Positions 38,010 to 48,804 of a stretch of 58,786 nt of DNA are shown here, in pieces. A program made the translations under genes and the position numbers. The first letter of the stretch is position 1; every line of letters begins with the position of its first letter. The notes beneath the pieces are model-generated. The model did no database searches, was not told where the DNA came from, and worked only from the letters and a program-made list of their open reading frames with translations. Source of the stretch: Candidatus Sumerlaeaceae bacterium (GTDB lineage Bacteria; Sumerlaeota; Sumerlaeia; Sumerlaeales; Sumerlaeaceae); NCBI GenBank assembly GCA_026418615.1, contig JAOAAY010000019.1, positions 1 to 58,786 of the forward strand, written 5' to 3'.

Positions 38010-39376
38010 TAGAGTGTGACCTCGCCTTTCGCATATTCGTATGACGCGCGGACGGGCACAATGAGCGATGCGGCAAAGATTAAATAGCCGGCCCGCCCCA
38101 CCACCATGGCCGCCGCCACCACGAGTCTGCCGGCAAAACCCATGTCGGCCACAAGACTCGCATTCGCGACCGTTGCACTGCCCGTGGACAACCCCACGGT
38201 GCCGAATGCCGAAAACAACTCGAACAAAATCCGCAAGAATCCGTGCCTATCATAGACGGGCGTTTCTACCAGCGACAGTATCATGCAGGCACCCCACAGG
38301 CCAAGCGTTGCAATGGTCACCGTCTGAAATGCCCGCACGACGACATCCGCCGGGACCGTTCGCCGAAAAAGAGCGACCGACTGACGCCCGCGCAAGGTGG
38401 CAACCGTCCAAGCCAACACGATCACCGCTGTCACTGTCTTGACGCCCCCTGCGGTACCCCCGGGGGACCCGCCCACAAACATGAGGGTCATGGTCATCAA
38501 CAGGCCGAAAGAACTCATCTGGTTGTAATCCACGGTGTTAAAGCCCGCCGTGCGCGGTGTGACGGACGCAAACAGCGACGCGCCCAACCGTTCTCCCCAG
38601 TGCCAGTCTTGGAACGATGACTCCAACAGGAAAAACAATCCGGCCGGCACGATCAGCAGCAAAGCCGTGGATGACAGTACGATCTTGTCGTGCAGGTCCA
38701 ACGGTTGGCGCTCCAACACCCGGTGTTTCAGATCGCGCCATACTTTGAAACCCAAGCCGCCCGCAACGATCAACGACATGACGGGCAAGATGACCAGCCC
38801 GTCGTCGCGATAGGGAACCAAGCCGGTGGAAAACGAGGAGAACCCAGCGTTGTTAAATGCGCTAACGCTGTGGAACAGCGCATGCAGCACGGCCGGCAGC
38901 GCGCCGTGCTCTTGGCGAAAAGCAAACCATAGCGGCACGGCCAACGCCAGTTCCGCCAAGCACGACGCCACAATGATCACTTTGGCAATATGCAATATAT
39001 CCGCCAAAGTGGCAAATCCGCCAGCCATGGTGGCAAGCCGACGCGTGGTGAGCAGTAAACCCTGACGGCGAAGAGCGGACACCGCCACCACGGTGATCGT
39101 CATGTAGCCCAGACCGCCAATCTGCATCAGGAGCATCAGTACGATCTTGCCCGCCGTGGTGTAAGCCGTAGCCGTGTCCACCACGATCAGACCCGTCACG
39201 CACAGGGCCGAGGTCGCGGTGAACAAAGCATCGCCAAGGGTGACGCTGCGGGTGTGACAGAACGGCAGCCAAAGGATCACGCCGCCGATCGCAATGGTCA
39301 CCAAATAGCCCGCGAGGATCAACACGGCGGGCGACATACTCGCCAGCAACGGGCGTCTGGGCCCAGAGCGATTCAT
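38009..39376 (-). CDS. ktrB: K+ transporter membrane subunit KtrB/TrkH family
   Basis: 455 residues with about ten hydrophobic segments. The four pore-loop repeats are visible: ATSALCVTGLIVVD, SAFNNAGFSSFS, TPRTAGFNTVDY and SAFGTVGLSTGS, each with the selectivity Gly. GGAGA lies five bases before the ATG. Size and the short KtrA partner favour KtrB over TrkH. It takes up K+ driven by ion gradients. Confidence 0.92.
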   Translation of the reverse strand: MNRSGPRRPLLASMSPAVLILAGYLVTIAIGGVILWLPFCHTRSVTLGDALFTATSALCVTGLIVVDTATAYTTAGKIVLMLLMQIGGLGYMTITVVAVSALRRQGLLLTTRRLATMAGGFATLADILHIAKVIIVASCLAELALAVPLWFAFRQEHGALPAVLHALFHSVSAFNNAGFSSFSTGLVPYRDDGLVILPVMSLIVAGGLGFKVWRDLKHRVLERQPLDLHDKIVLSSTALLLIVPAGLFFLLESSFQDWHWGERLGASLFASVTPRTAGFNTVDYNQMSSFGLLMTMTLMFVGGSPGGTAGGVKTVTAVIVLAWTVATLRGRQSVALFRRTVPADVVVRAFQTVTIATLGLWGACMILSLVETPVYDRHGFLRILFELFSAFGTVGLSTGSATVANASLVADMGFAGRLVVAAAMVVGRAGYLIFAASLIVPVRASYEYAKGEVTL

Positions 39377-39461
39377 TCAGTCTCCGATGGCGCGGGAAGT
39401 TGACCCAGGGCAACCGCACCTGCAAGCGAAACGAAACTGCGCGCCGAGTGCCTCCCCCGTG

Positions 39462-40772
39462 CTAAATCTGGGATGCCCTGATCGCCTGATCAAGGTCTGC
39501 AATGATGTCGGCCACATCCTCCAAGCCCACCGACAACCGGATGAAATCCGGCGTCACGCCAGCCGACAGTTGCTCTTCAGGCGACAACTGCTGGTGGGTG
39601 GTCGAAGCCGGATGGATAATCAGGCTTTTGGCATCGCCAATGTTGGCCAAGTGACTGAACAACTTCACGGCGTTGATCACGCGCTTGCCGGCCTCGAGAC
39701 CGCCTTTGATGCCGAATCCAATGATGGCGCCTGCCCCTGCGGGCAGGTATTTTTTCTGCCGCTCGTGGTCCGGGTGACTGGGCAGGCCGGGGTAATTGAC
39801 CCACGAGACAGCCGGGTTCTTCTCAAGCCACTCGGCCACCTTTTGAGCATTTTCGCAGTGGCGCGGCATGCGCAGATGCAGCGTCTCGAGCCCCTGCAGG
39901 AAAAGGAAAGCGTTGTGCGGCGACATGCATGGCCCGAGGTCTCGCAAGAGTTGCACGCGCACCTTCAGGATGTAGCAGGCGCCCTTGAGCACGGCGTTGT
40001 CGTGCAGCCCGAACGGCTCCCAGAACACCAGTCCGTGGTACGACGGATCGGGCTCCGTGAACTCCGGGAAGTTTCCCTTTGACCAGTCGAACCGCCCCGA
40101 ATCCACAATCGCCCCGCCAATCGAGGTCCCGTGGCCGCCGATGAACTTCGTCAGCGAGTACACCACGATGTCCGCCCCATGATCCAGCGGACGGAAGATG
40201 AGCGGGCTGACTGTATTGTCCACCACCAGCGGAATGTTGCGCGCGTGGGCCACATCCGCGATGGCGCGGAAATCGTCCACATTGTTCTTCGGGTTGCCGA
40301 TGGACTCCATGTAAACCAGGCGCGTCTGGTCATCCATGGCCGCGGCCACATTGGCCGGATCGGAGGTGTCCACGAACCGCACCTCAATGCCCATGCGCGG
40401 CAGCGTGTAGTGGAACAAGTTATAAGTGCCGCCGTACAGGTAACTCGTTGAAACGATATTCTGGCCCGCCTTGGTGATGGCGAGCACGGCCAGCGTGATG
40501 GCCGCCTGACCCGACGCAACCGCCAGTGCCCCCACGCCGCCGTCAAGCGCCGCCAGACGCCGCTCCAACACATCCGTCGTCGGGTTCATCAACCGCGTGT
40601 AGATGTTGCCGAACTCCTTTAGCGCGAACAGGTTCGCCGCGTGTTCGGCCGACTTGAACACATACGATGTCGTCTGATAAATGGGTACGGCGCGTGCTCC
40701 CGTCGTCGGGTCGGGCTGTTGCCCCCCGTGAAGGGCGATCGTTCCCGGCTGCCGCTCGGGCTGGTCACTCAT
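39462..40772 (-). CDS. metY: O-acetylhomoserine sulfhydrylase (PLP)
   Basis: 436 residues of the Cys/Met-metabolism PLP family. Seen: [77 protein letters not shown] and [17 protein letters not shown] (PLP Lys). The long internal insert and sequence pattern point to OAH sulfhydrylase MetY, which makes homocysteine directly from sulfide; MetH in this window could then complete methionine synthesis. GGAGG six bases upstream fixes the ATG at 40772. A SAM-sensing riboswitch was not recognised in the leader. Confidence 0.92.
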   Translation of the reverse strand: MSDQPERQPGTIALHGGQQPDPTTGARAVPIYQTTSYVFKSAEHAANLFALKEFGNIYTRLMNPTTDVLERRLAALDGGVGALAVASGQAAITLAVLAITKAGQNIVSTSYLYGGTYNLFHYTLPRMGIEVRFVDTSDPANVAAAMDDQTRLVYMESIGNPKNNVDDFRAIADVAHARNIPLVVDNTVSPLIFRPLDHGADIVVYSLTKFIGGHGTSIGGAIVDSGRFDWSKGNFPEFTEPDPSYHGLVFWEPFGLHDNAVLKGACYILKVRVQLLRDLGPCMSPHNAFLFLQGLETLHLRMPRHCENAQKVAEWLEKNPAVSWVNYPGLPSHPDHERQKKYLPAGAGAIIGFGIKGGLEAGKRVINAVKLFSHLANIGDAKSLIIHPASTTHQQLSPEEQLSAGVTPDFIRLSVGLEDVADIIADLDQAIRASQI

Positions 40773-40949
40773 GGTATCCTCCGCTAACCTCAGGCGTATT
40801 GAACCGCACGAAATAGTTATGCTCTCGCCCCCGTTCATTCACGCCTCAGCGGCGGGCGTCACGGGCACTCCGCGCGGGATGGTCCTTGATCGGTATGTCC
40901 ATTTTCGCTGGCGCGGCGGCAGATCGTTCGGTAGGAGCGAGCACCGGTG

Positions 40950-41975
40950 ATGGCTCGATTTACCATGCGCTGGATACTGGCGGCGATATGCTGCGTGGCG
41001 GTGGCGCACGCGGCAGCGCAGGCGACAGTGACCATCCTAAACCCGCCGGCGACCCTGACGCCGGGTCAGGCCGTGACGCTCCCGGTGCAGTTCGTCAAGG
41101 CACCCACGGAGCCGGAAAAGCGCGTCGTCATCCTCCTGCAACTTCATCAACTCCCCTCCATGGCGCAGGTAGCCAAGGCGGTGGCTGACAATGCCGGAGC
41201 CGGCTACACTGGCGCGTCAGGCACCGTTCCGGTAACACTGACCGTGCCGGCCAATGCCTCGGGTGCTTACTGCTTTCGGGCGTGGGTATCGCCGTGGAGC
41301 CTCAACCGAGCCATTGTAGCCCAGTATAAGAGTTATCCGACAAACGGCACATTCACCTACTTGTGGTCGGGCGGGGGCTACGGCGTGACGCAAAACATTT
41401 ATTACATGAACACGCTTATCGCGCCCAAACCGGCTGGCAATACCACCTATTGCTCGGGTCTGGCCTTCGAGACCTTCGTGGTCCCGTCGAACGCATACAA
41501 CGCCAATTATGGCCACCCGCAGATCGGCAACATAGCGACCCCCGGCCAGATGGAGACCTTTCGCAGAATATGGTACGGGGTCACGGATTCTGAGAAACTG
41601 GCTGTGCGCGCGCTGCCCGAGTGGGGCGCCGGACGCGAGATCACCGATTTCGAGGAAGCGCAGGAGGGCGACTTCGTTCAATTTTGGCGCTGGAGCGGCA
41701 GCGGGCACAACCCCGTTTTTGTCAACTGGGTGCGAAACACCGCCGGACAGATTACCGGTGTGCGCTACTGGGGCAGCCAGTCCTCCACGAATGGGATCGG
41801 TTATCAGACCGAGTCGTTCGGGACTTCCAGTGGGATCAACCGCAACCGGTTTTACATCGGCCGTGCTTCCAAGCCTCGCGATCAGGCCGACTACGACTGG
41901 GCGCTGGGCACTGCCTCGACTGAGGCCACGCCGAGCACGGTCCTAAGTGCCGTCGAGGGCTGGCGCGAGTACTGA
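40950..41975 (+). CDS. Secreted protein with an NlpC/P60-like Cys-His pattern
   Basis: 341 residues. Signal peptide (MRWILAAICCVAVAHAAAQA), an N-terminal beta sandwich (TVTILNPPATLTPGQAVTLPVQF; about 25-120), then TTYCSGLAFETF, EGDFVQFWRWSGSGHNPVFVNW and VRYWGSQSSTNGIGYQTE. A Cys in xCSGL, then GDFVQFW with SGHNPVFV supplies the spacing of NlpC/P60 or CHAP cysteine amidases, so a cell-wall or amide hydrolase is possible. Overall similarity is too weak for a firm call. GTG 40947 directly before the ATG is an alternative start. Confidence 0.6.
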   Translation: MARFTMRWILAAICCVAVAHAAAQATVTILNPPATLTPGQAVTLPVQFVKAPTEPEKRVVILLQLHQLPSMAQVAKAVADNAGAGYTGASGTVPVTLTVPANASGAYCFRAWVSPWSLNRAIVAQYKSYPTNGTFTYLWSGGGYGVTQNIYYMNTLIAPKPAGNTTYCSGLAFETFVVPSNAYNANYGHPQIGNIATPGQMETFRRIWYGVTDSEKLAVRALPEWGAGREITDFEEAQEGDFVQFWRWSGSGHNPVFVNWVRNTAGQITGVRYWGSQSSTNGIGYQTESFGTSSGINRNRFYIGRASKPRDQADYDWALGTASTEATPSTVLSAVEGWREY

Positions 41976-42179
41976 GCAGGCTCCGGGCAATCTCGTGCAG
42001 AGGGGGAGAATCTACGGGAGTTCGCTCGCGAACCCGTCGGGCAAGACAAACAGCGAAGAGCGCCGGCGATACCGCCTCCGGTCTCCGGACGACTGGGCAG
42101 GTGCATCCCGGCCGCGGACGCTGTCGGGAGCGGGCGCAGAAGAGTGCGCTCACGGAACCTCAGCCTCAGCCGAAACCTG

Positions 42180-43298
42180 TCACGCCAGACGCTTGAGTAT
42201 TTCCAGTCCTTCGGCCAGTTTCGCGTCTGTGGTGGCGTAACTCAGCCGGAAGTGAGTATCTTTTTCAGAAAAAACATTTCCGGGTATGACGAGGACATTG
42301 TTGGCGATGGCTTTTGTGACGAAGTCGGTGGCCGTCGTGCCCGGGGGTGCCGGCACGAAGGCGTAGAAGGCGCCGCCGGGCTTGACGAGTCCAAACGCAG
42401 GCCCGAGGGCCTCGAAGACCATGTCGCGCTTGCGGCGGTAGGCAGCCACTTCGGCCGTCATGTCGGTTTGCAGAGCCACAAGGCCGGCAGCCTGAACCAT
42501 GCTGGGGGCACAAACAAAACTGTATTGCTGGAGCATCGTCATTTTTTCGATGACATTGCGCGGCCCGGTGACCCAGCCCATGCGCCAACCCGTCATGGCA
42601 TAACTTTTCGAGAAGCCGCGCATCAGGAGGGTGTGTTCGTAAATGCCGGCCATGCTGACGAAAGGATCGTCGTAGCAGAAGAAGTCGTAGATTTCGTCGG
42701 AGATGACCAGCAGTCCGTGGCGGCGGGCGATGGCGGCGATGGCTTCGAGTTCGGCGCGGGTATACACGGCACCGGTGGGGTTACAGGGGCTGTTGATGAC
42801 GATGAGTTTGGTGCGCGGGGTGATGGCGGCCTCAATCTTGCCCGGGTCAGGGCGGAAATCGGGGTAGGTATCCACGCGCACCGGGACGCCGTCAGCGAGG
42901 TTCACGAGGTGGCTGTACATGACGAAGTAGGGGTCGAGGATGATGACCTCGTCGCCGCGGTCCACGAGAACCTCGAAGGCGAGCATCAGGGCGCCGGATA
43001 CGCCACTGGTGACGAGGATGGGACGATCGTCCGTCCATCCGAATTCCTTCTGAAGCAGGGCGGCGATGGCCGCGCGCAGTTCGGCAGTGCCCTGAGTCTG
43101 CGTGTAACGGTTTTGTCCGGCCCGAATGGCGGCTATGGCGGCTTCTTTGATGGGATCAGGGGTGTCGAAATCCGGCAGTCCGATGGACAGATTGATCGGA
43201 TCCTTCATGGTGGCGGCGAGGTCAAACACTTTTCGGATGCCGCTCGCGTCAATCTTATCCATGCGTCTGGCTATGGCAAACTCGCGCTCTGCGCCCAT
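42180..43298 (-). CDS. PLP-dependent aminotransferase, aspartate aminotransferase family
   Basis: 372 residues of fold-type I, class I/II. Seen: SIGLPDFDTPDPIKEAA, QNRYTQTQGTAELR, VINSPCNPTGAVY (PLP ring region), SDEIYDFF, and RGFSKSYAMTGWRMGW with the PLP Lys; FRLSYA near the end carries the substrate-binding Arg. Aspartate, aromatic or alanine specificity cannot be read. CAGGAG nine bases upstream supports the ATG at 43298. It faces the preceding plus-strand gene; the 204-base gap holds no clear terminator or RNA. Confidence 0.92.
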   Translation of the reverse strand: MGAEREFAIARRMDKIDASGIRKVFDLAATMKDPINLSIGLPDFDTPDPIKEAAIAAIRAGQNRYTQTQGTAELRAAIAALLQKEFGWTDDRPILVTSGVSGALMLAFEVLVDRGDEVIILDPYFVMYSHLVNLADGVPVRVDTYPDFRPDPGKIEAAITPRTKLIVINSPCNPTGAVYTRAELEAIAAIARRHGLLVISDEIYDFFCYDDPFVSMAGIYEHTLLMRGFSKSYAMTGWRMGWVTGPRNVIEKMTMLQQYSFVCAPSMVQAAGLVALQTDMTAEVAAYRRKRDMVFEALGPAFGLVKPGGAFYAFVPAPPGTTATDFVTKAIANNVLVIPGNVFSEKDTHFRLSYATTDAKLAEGLEILKRLA

Positions 43299-43432
43299 GG
43301 CTGATGCTCCTGCGGGAAAGTCTGATTCCTCACAGAGCGATTGAGGCGGGTTGACGCGAATGCAAGGGATTCCGCCTTCGGAGAAGAATCGGGGTTGCAT
43401 TGCATCGGGGGGGCACGGCAGCGTCCGGCGCC

Positions 43433-44647
43433 ATGAGTCAAACGGTTACCAAGGTCTCCGCCGAGGGGCTGCCGGGGTGGGTGGCCCGTTTGGTGCTCGC
43501 CATGGCCGGGGTGTTTGCGGCGGCCACCTCTTATCTGGCGTGGACGCGCAACACGCACGAATTGGTGCTGCGCCACCGGTTCCCGACCTGGTATCGCGAC
43601 GGATATGTGCTGTTCGACGGTTACGGCGACTTCACGGATGTGTTGTACGAATACCTGAAGTCTCCCGGCCCGGAGCAGTCCACGCTGCTGTCGCAGTTTT
43701 TGACGGGCTATTTGCATTCCAACACTCCGGTCTACCCCGGGTTGTCGGCCTTGGCGCGGCTGGCGGGTTTGTCCACGGTTTGGGCGTGCGTGTTGGTGTC
43801 GCTGCTCAGCAGCATTGTGTGTGTGCTGCTGTTTGTGCAACTGGTGAAGCAAATGTCCGGCCGATCCAGACTGGACGGGCCGGGATTGTTGTGCGCAGCG
43901 GGGTTCGTGCTTCATGTGCCGGTTTTGAGCGGTTTTGTGCGGCCTTTGCCGGACATGACGGCACTCGCCATCCAATTGCTTTTCTTTCTCTCGTACGGCT
44001 GGTTCCGCGAGCGCCCGCGTGCGTGGCCTCTGCTGGTATGCGTGGCGGCTGTGGTGGTGGGAACCCTGACGAAAACCTATATGCTACTGCTCATTCCGAC
44101 GCTGGGGCTGTTGCTGCTGCGTGATTTCGTGACCCGTCCGGATGTGCGCCGAAGCCGCGGCGTGCTTGCCGTGGCGGGTGTGTTTGCGGCCGCCGGGGCG
44201 GCCAAGGTGGCCATGATCGTTGCGGCCGGTGAAACAGCGGTCAGCATTGGGTACATTCAGGCGGCGGCGATGAATGCGTTCGAAATGCTGCGGGATCCGC
44301 CGCCGACGGAGGCGCTGGTTCGGGCAGGCGGGTTGTTCTTCGTGCTGGCGCTAGGGGCGTATCCGCTGCTCATGCTGGCTGGCGGGCGCGACCTGCGCCG
44401 GAGCGACTGGGCGCTGGAGCACGCCTTGTGGATCGCCATCTATGTGGCCCAGCGGTTCCTGTTCCTCGGGTTCAGCACGCAGTACGGGCGGGCGCGCTAT
44501 GGGATCCCGCTGGCGGCGTCCGTGCTGTTGCTGTCGCTGCCGGGGATGCGGCGGCTGTGGGAGCGCCCGGCGGGGCGGCTGGTGGCAGCACTGCCGCTCG
44601 CGTGCGGGCTGGTCATCTGGTTATGGTTCCTGCTCGGCCTTGGATGA
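43433..44647 (+). CDS. Multi-pass membrane protein, possible glycosyltransferase (GT-C-like)
   Basis: 404 residues, about 9-10 hydrophobic segments separated by short loops (VLAMAGVFAAATSYLAW, VLVSLLSSIVCVLLFVQL, PLLVCVAAVVVGTLTKTYMLLLIPTLGLLLL). The first periplasmic-side loop has WYRDGYVLFDGYGDFTDVLYEYL with Asp residues, and STQYGRARYGIPLAASVLLL near the end; this layout resembles lipid-linked-sugar GT-C enzymes (ArnT/Pmt). No family motif is decisive. The Met at 43433 starts the protein-like part. Confidence 0.65.
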   Translation: MSQTVTKVSAEGLPGWVARLVLAMAGVFAAATSYLAWTRNTHELVLRHRFPTWYRDGYVLFDGYGDFTDVLYEYLKSPGPEQSTLLSQFLTGYLHSNTPVYPGLSALARLAGLSTVWACVLVSLLSSIVCVLLFVQLVKQMSGRSRLDGPGLLCAAGFVLHVPVLSGFVRPLPDMTALAIQLLFFLSYGWFRERPRAWPLLVCVAAVVVGTLTKTYMLLLIPTLGLLLLRDFVTRPDVRRSRGVLAVAGVFAAAGAAKVAMIVAAGETAVSIGYIQAAAMNAFEMLRDPPPTEALVRAGGLFFVLALGAYPLLMLAGGRDLRRSDWALEHALWIAIYVAQRFLFLGFSTQYGRARYGIPLAASVLLLSLPGMRRLWERPAGRLVAALPLACGLVIWLWFLLGLG

Positions 44648-44731
44648 GGAAGTCAGACAGCACGCATTCACCACCGGGATTGGAACCCAAACAGCCGCAC
44701 GGCGCGATTCGCTCATGCCCGCCCGCCGACA

Positions 44732-46099
44732 TCATGAGCCGGGCGACTCATGCGGTGCCGCAGTGATCTCACCCACTCTTTGGACCAAAGAGTTGGCCGC
44801 CTCAAGGCTTGGGGCTTCAGCAAAGACCCGGACCACCGGCTCCGTGCCGGAAGCCCTCAGGTGGACCCAGCGGTCGGGGAAGACGGCCTTGACACCGTCG
44901 TCGGTGACGATGCGGGCGTCGGCGGCGAAAGCGTCGGCGACCCGCCGGCAGAGCGCGGCGACATCCTGGCCCTCGACGCCAAATTTCGTTTTGACCATGA
45001 CATAATCCGGAATGCGGGCGTTGAGTTCGGCGGAGCGCACCTGGCCGCGAGCCATGGCCTCGAGCACCAGCGCGACGCCGGTGGCGGCATCGCGACCGCT
45101 GTGAACCCGCGGGTAAATGACGCCGCCGTTGCCTTCGCCGCCGCAGAGCGCGCGGATGTCGCGCATTTTTCCGACGACATGGGCCTCGCCAATGGGAGTG
45201 CGGTGGAGTTCCACGCCGTAGCGCTCCGCCACATCGTCCATGGCGCGGGTGGTGGACAGGTTGACCACCAGCGGTCCCCGCTCGCCGCGGTCGAGCAAGG
45301 CCAGCGCTGCGAGGACGACCGTGCGCTCTTCGCCGATCGGGCGGCCTGTGTTGTCCACCATCGCAAGGCGGTCGGCGTCGGGATCCACGGCAAAACCGAT
45401 ATCGGCCCCGGACGAGCGCACGAGGTCGCCCAGTTCCGTGAGATTTTCGGGCAGCGGTTCGGGGTTGCGCGGGAATTCGGTCTCGGTGTCGGTGTAAAGG
45501 TATTCAGCGGTGCACCCGAGGCCCTCCAGCAGCGGCGGCATGATGAGCGCACCGACGCCGTTGACGCAGTCCACGGCCACGCGAAATTTTCGCCCGGCGA
45601 TGGCGGCCGTGTCCACGACGGCGAATACCTTTTCAAGATGCCGTGCAATGGCGTCGTTGCGGGATTTCACGCGGCCAAGTTCGCGGTAAGGCGCGCGGCG
45701 GAACGCTCCGGATGCAGCCACATCCAGCAGCGCGCGGTTCTGCGCGGCGCTGAGGAACGAGCCGTCCGGGCCGAAAAACTTGTACGCGTTCCACTGGGCC
45801 GGGTTGTGGCTTGCGGTGATGGCAATGCCGCCGCGCGCGCCCAGTTCGCGCACCATGAGGCCGACAGTGGGTGTGGGGACGAGCCCGATGTCGTGGATTT
45901 CGCAACCGGCGCTTTCCAGGCCGGCAAAGGCGAGATGGCGCATCATGTGGCGCGAGAGGCGGGTATCGCCGCCGACAACCACAGGGCCGCCCTCGCACAG
46001 CGTGGCAAACGCCAGAATGTAGCGCAGAAACTCCTCGGGCACGAGGGACTCGCCGACGATCCCGCGAATGCCGGCGACGCTAATCATGGGTCGGGCCAT
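44732..46099 (-). CDS. glmM: Phosphohexomutase, phosphoglucosamine mutase-like
   Basis: 455 residues. Seen: ISVAGIRGIVGE, the phosphoserine loop TASHNPAQWNAYK, the Mg site DPDADRLAM, the sugar-binding GEGNGG and the phosphate-binding RASGTEPVVRVF. The four alpha-D-phosphohexomutase domains are complete. GlmM makes GlcN-1-P for UDP-GlcNAc and peptidoglycan; a phosphomannomutase or phosphoglucomutase role is possible. AAAGGAG five bases upstream fixes ATG 46099. It lies 118 bases downstream of the hydrogenase operon on the same strand. Confidence 0.85.
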   Translation of the reverse strand: MARPMISVAGIRGIVGESLVPEEFLRYILAFATLCEGGPVVVGGDTRLSRHMMRHLAFAGLESAGCEIHDIGLVPTPTVGLMVRELGARGGIAITASHNPAQWNAYKFFGPDGSFLSAAQNRALLDVAASGAFRRAPYRELGRVKSRNDAIARHLEKVFAVVDTAAIAGRKFRVAVDCVNGVGALIMPPLLEGLGCTAEYLYTDTETEFPRNPEPLPENLTELGDLVRSSGADIGFAVDPDADRLAMVDNTGRPIGEERTVVLAALALLDRGERGPLVVNLSTTRAMDDVAERYGVELHRTPIGEAHVVGKMRDIRALCGGEGNGGVIYPRVHSGRDAATGVALVLEAMARGQVRSAELNARIPDYVMVKTKFGVEGQDVAALCRRVADAFAADARIVTDDGVKAVFPDRWVHLRASGTEPVVRVFAEAPSLEAANSLVQRVGEITAAPHESPGS

Positions 46100-46217
46100 G
46101 GCTGCTCCTTTGCTGCTGCGGTGATGGATGTGGAGAACAGGCGGGCACGATGCAGACGCAAGCAGCAACTGCGGCCCATTGGCTCACAAGGCGCCCGCGT
46201 CAGCCGGCCGGGGCGAC

Positions 46218-46745
46218 TCAGAGGTCAGCCAGTTGCGCAGCGATATCTCGAACGACGCGATCCACGGCTTGCTCGACGGCAGGCGTCAGGCCCTCGCCGG
46301 CAGAGAAGTCGGCGCCCTCGATAGCGTGGAGGACGAGGCAAGGGGGCAACATGCCCAGGGAGCGTGCCATCTCGACGGCCTGCGCCACGCCGAACGCGTG
46401 GGTCGAGTAGTGAAACAGGTCGGTTGGGACGGTCTGCGTCACGGCGTCAATGCGCCGGATGGTTCCGGGCGCGGCGCCAGATCGCGCCGCATCAATGAGA
46501 TGGACGCAGTCCGCGCCGCTCCAGAGATCCATGAGACCGGCGCCTTCGCCCGAGGCCTCGATGACCGCGACGCCCGGGATGGCCAATCCCCTGAGTTGCC
46601 GAGCGGCGACAAGGCCAGCACCGTCATCGCGCCGCAGGTCGTTGCCGACGCCGATGACAAGACGCGGCGCGGGCGCGGCCCGGTCGCTCAGGATGATTCC
46701 TCCTCGATGGTCAGTTTCAGGAAATGAGTGGCGCAGGAGATGCAC
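46218..46745 (-). CDS. [NiFe]-hydrogenase maturation protease
   Basis: Up to 175 residues. [23 protein letters not shown] carries the metal-binding Asp of the HyaD/HycI endopeptidases, with VIEASGEG and YSTHAFGV (metal-binding His) further on. It trims the large-subunit C-terminus after Ni insertion. The start is unclear: the only ATG (46745) lies 58 bases inside the large-subunit gene; the family begins near LVIGVGN, and a non-ATG start (CTG or ATC) right after GAGGAGG at the large-subunit end is equally plausible. Confidence 0.85.
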   Translation of the reverse strand: MHLLRHSFPETDHRGGIILSDRAAPAPRLVIGVGNDLRRDDGAGLVAARQLRGLAIPGVAVIEASGEGAGLMDLWSGADCVHLIDAARSGAAPGTIRRIDAVTQTVPTDLFHYSTHAFGVAQAVEMARSLGMLPPCLVLHAIEGADFSAGEGLTPAVEQAVDRVVRDIAAQLADL

Positions 46746-48019
46746 GGGTCGTAGTTGCGCAGCGCCTGCTCACACTGCCAGGTCAGTTTCTCAGGGCCGA
46801 GGTGGATGTTCTGCGGGACAAAGTGCCACAAGTCCTGCTCCATGGTGCGCAAGTTCTGGGAGGTGGGCGGGATAATCTTCGCGTCCAGGATCACCCCTTG
46901 ATTGTCAATGCGATAGCGGTGGACGAGGATGCCGCGGGGCGCCTCGCTGCATCCGTAGCCGGTGCCGGTTCGCGGCTCGAGGTCCACGCAGGGGCGGTCG
47001 GGCGGCTCGTACTGGCCGATGATCCGGAGGGCTTCGTCCACGGCGTATAAGGTTTCTACGGCGCGGACGACGATGCTCTGGAACGGGTTGCGGCAGACGG
47101 GTCCCAGCCCCGCGGCTTTGGCGGCTTCCTGCGCGATGGGCGAGAGACGGTCGAAATTCAGGCTGTAGCGCGCATTCGGGCCGACGAAATAGTTCCCCCG
47201 CCTTTTGATGCGCGAGTGGAGGGCATTGGAGTGCGCGACATGCTCCTCCTCGAAATGCTCGTCGAACTCGCGAACGGCGATGTCCAGCCCTTTGTTGGAA
47301 ACGAGGCGGCCCTCGTTGAACGGATACTCGTCCGGGTGGCGCAGCGCGACGAACTCGTAGTCCTGCTCGAATTCCGGCATCGGGAGCGAAGCGGTGAATT
47401 GGACGACCTGTTGCGCCGCGTCGCGCGCCCATTTGAGTTCTTCCTCGAGCGGCTGCAATTCGGCTTTGGACGGCACGCGGTAAAAACCGCCGACGCGCAC
47501 ATTGACGGGGTGGATTTCGCGCCCGCCCAGGATGCGCACGATTTCGTTTCCAGCCTTTTTCAGGCGCAGGGCCAGTTTTACAAGATCCGGATGATCCTTG
47601 GCCATGCGGATGGCATCCTCGTATCCGAGGAAATCCGGCGCATGAAGCATGGCAAGGTGCAGGACATGGCTCTCGATCCATTCGCCGCAGTAGATGAGCC
47701 GGCGCAACTCCCGCAGTTGGCCGGTGACTTTCACGCCGAGGATATCCTCCATGGCATGGATGGACGACATCTGGTAGGCAATGGGGCAAATGCCGCAGAT
47801 GCGCGCGGTGATGTCGGGGGCCTCGGTGAACCGCCGCCCGCGCAGGAAGGCCTCGAAGAAGCGGGGCGGTTCAAAGATGTTCACCTTTACATCGGTCACC
47901 TTGCCGTCGCGCAGTTTGACATGGAGGCCGCCCTCGCCTTCGACCCGGGCGAGGAAACCGACTTTGATGGCCTTGAGTTTGGCGGCGCCGCCGCGCGGCG
48001 CCCGCGATTTACTTTTCAT
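46688..48019 (-). CDS. hydA: Group 3b [NiFe]-hydrogenase large (alpha) subunit
   Basis: 443 residues. L1 motif [11 protein letters not shown] (Cys75, Cys78) and L2 motif DPCISCATH (Cys426, Cys429) supply the four Ni-Fe ligands. Eleven residues ([11 protein letters not shown]) follow the L2 His and should be removed by the protease encoded next. The sequence has the form of the bifunctional/NADP-linked group 3b enzyme (sulfhydrogenase alpha), active in the cytoplasm. ATG 48019 overlaps the small-subunit stop by 11 bases. Confidence 0.95.
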   Translation of the reverse strand: MKSKSRAPRGGAAKLKAIKVGFLARVEGEGGLHVKLRDGKVTDVKVNIFEPPRFFEAFLRGRRFTEAPDITARICGICPIAYQMSSIHAMEDILGVKVTGQLRELRRLIYCGEWIESHVLHLAMLHAPDFLGYEDAIRMAKDHPDLVKLALRLKKAGNEIVRILGGREIHPVNVRVGGFYRVPSKAELQPLEEELKWARDAAQQVVQFTASLPMPEFEQDYEFVALRHPDEYPFNEGRLVSNKGLDIAVREFDEHFEEEHVAHSNALHSRIKRRGNYFVGPNARYSLNFDRLSPIAQEAAKAAGLGPVCRNPFQSIVVRAVETLYAVDEALRIIGQYEPPDRPCVDLEPRTGTGYGCSEAPRGILVHRYRIDNQGVILDAKIIPPTSQNLRTMEQDLWHFVPQNIHLGPEKLTWQCEQALRNYDPCISCATHFLKLTIEEESS

Positions 48020-48803
48020 GGGCTTCGCTCTCCCGCCGGAATGCGTCCGCATAAGCATTATAGGTGCGATAGACCCGCACGAGATCGTCGCCTCTGACGC
48101 CGAGTCGGCTCCAGCCCACGCTCAGCGCGGCGGTGTTGGGAGATTCCTTGGGCCCGTAACAGCCATAGCACCCCCGGTGGTACGACGGGCAGATGGCGCC
48201 GCACCCGGCCTGCGTCACCGGGCCGAGGCACGGCGTGCCCTGCGCCACCATCACGCACACCGTGCCGCGCCGCTTGCACTCGATGCAGGCGCTGTAGGTG
48301 GGGACATTGGGTTTGCGCGAGTTGAGCAGTGCGCTGACGAGTTCCACCAGTTGGTGCTTGTTGATGGGGCAGCCGCGCAGTTCGAAATCTACAAACACAT
48401 GGTCAGTGATGGGCGTGGATTTTTTGAGGGTCTGGATGTACTGCGGCGTGGCGTACACGATGGATGTAAATTCTTTGACATCGGCAAAGTTTCGCAGGGC
48501 TTGGATGCCGCCGGCCGTGGCGCACGCGCCGATGGTGACAAGGTAACGCGACTGCTTGCGAACCATCTGGATGCGCTCGGCGTCGTGAGGCGTGGTGATG
48601 GAGCCTTCGACGAGGGAGACATCGTAAGGCCCTTTGGCCACGGCGCGCGAGGCCTCGGGAAAGTTTGCGATCTCAATGGCGCCGGCGACCGCCAGCAGTT
48701 CGTCCTCGCAGTCGAGCAGGCTCAACTGGCATCCGTCGCACGAGGCGAATTTCCAGACTGCCAGCCGGGGTTTGGACGCGGTTTTAGCCTTGGTCGGGGC
48801 CAT
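48009..48803 (-). CDS. hydD: Group 3b [NiFe]-hydrogenase small (delta) subunit
   Basis: 264 residues. [13 protein letters not shown] gives the proximal cluster pair; [17 protein letters not shown] and C-terminal Cys-rich stretches ([40 protein letters not shown]) provide further Fe-S ligands. It relays electrons from the large subunit to the flavoprotein. GGGAGA about seven bases upstream supports ATG 48803; the gene starts just before the gamma gene's stop at 48805. Confidence 0.95.
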   Translation of the reverse strand: MAPTKAKTASKPRLAVWKFASCDGCQLSLLDCEDELLAVAGAIEIANFPEASRAVAKGPYDVSLVEGSITTPHDAERIQMVRKQSRYLVTIGACATAGGIQALRNFADVKEFTSIVYATPQYIQTLKKSTPITDHVFVDFELRGCPINKHQLVELVSALLNSRKPNVPTYSACIECKRRGTVCVMVAQGTPCLGPVTQAGCGAICPSYHRGCYGCYGPKESPNTAALSVGWSRLGVRGDDLVRVYRTYNAYADAFRRESEAHEK

Positions 48804-48804
48804 A

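Noticed and set aside
40773..40949. SAM riboswitch upstream of metY
   Set aside because: No conserved SAM-I/II core was recognised in the divergent leader; a covariance search would be decisive.
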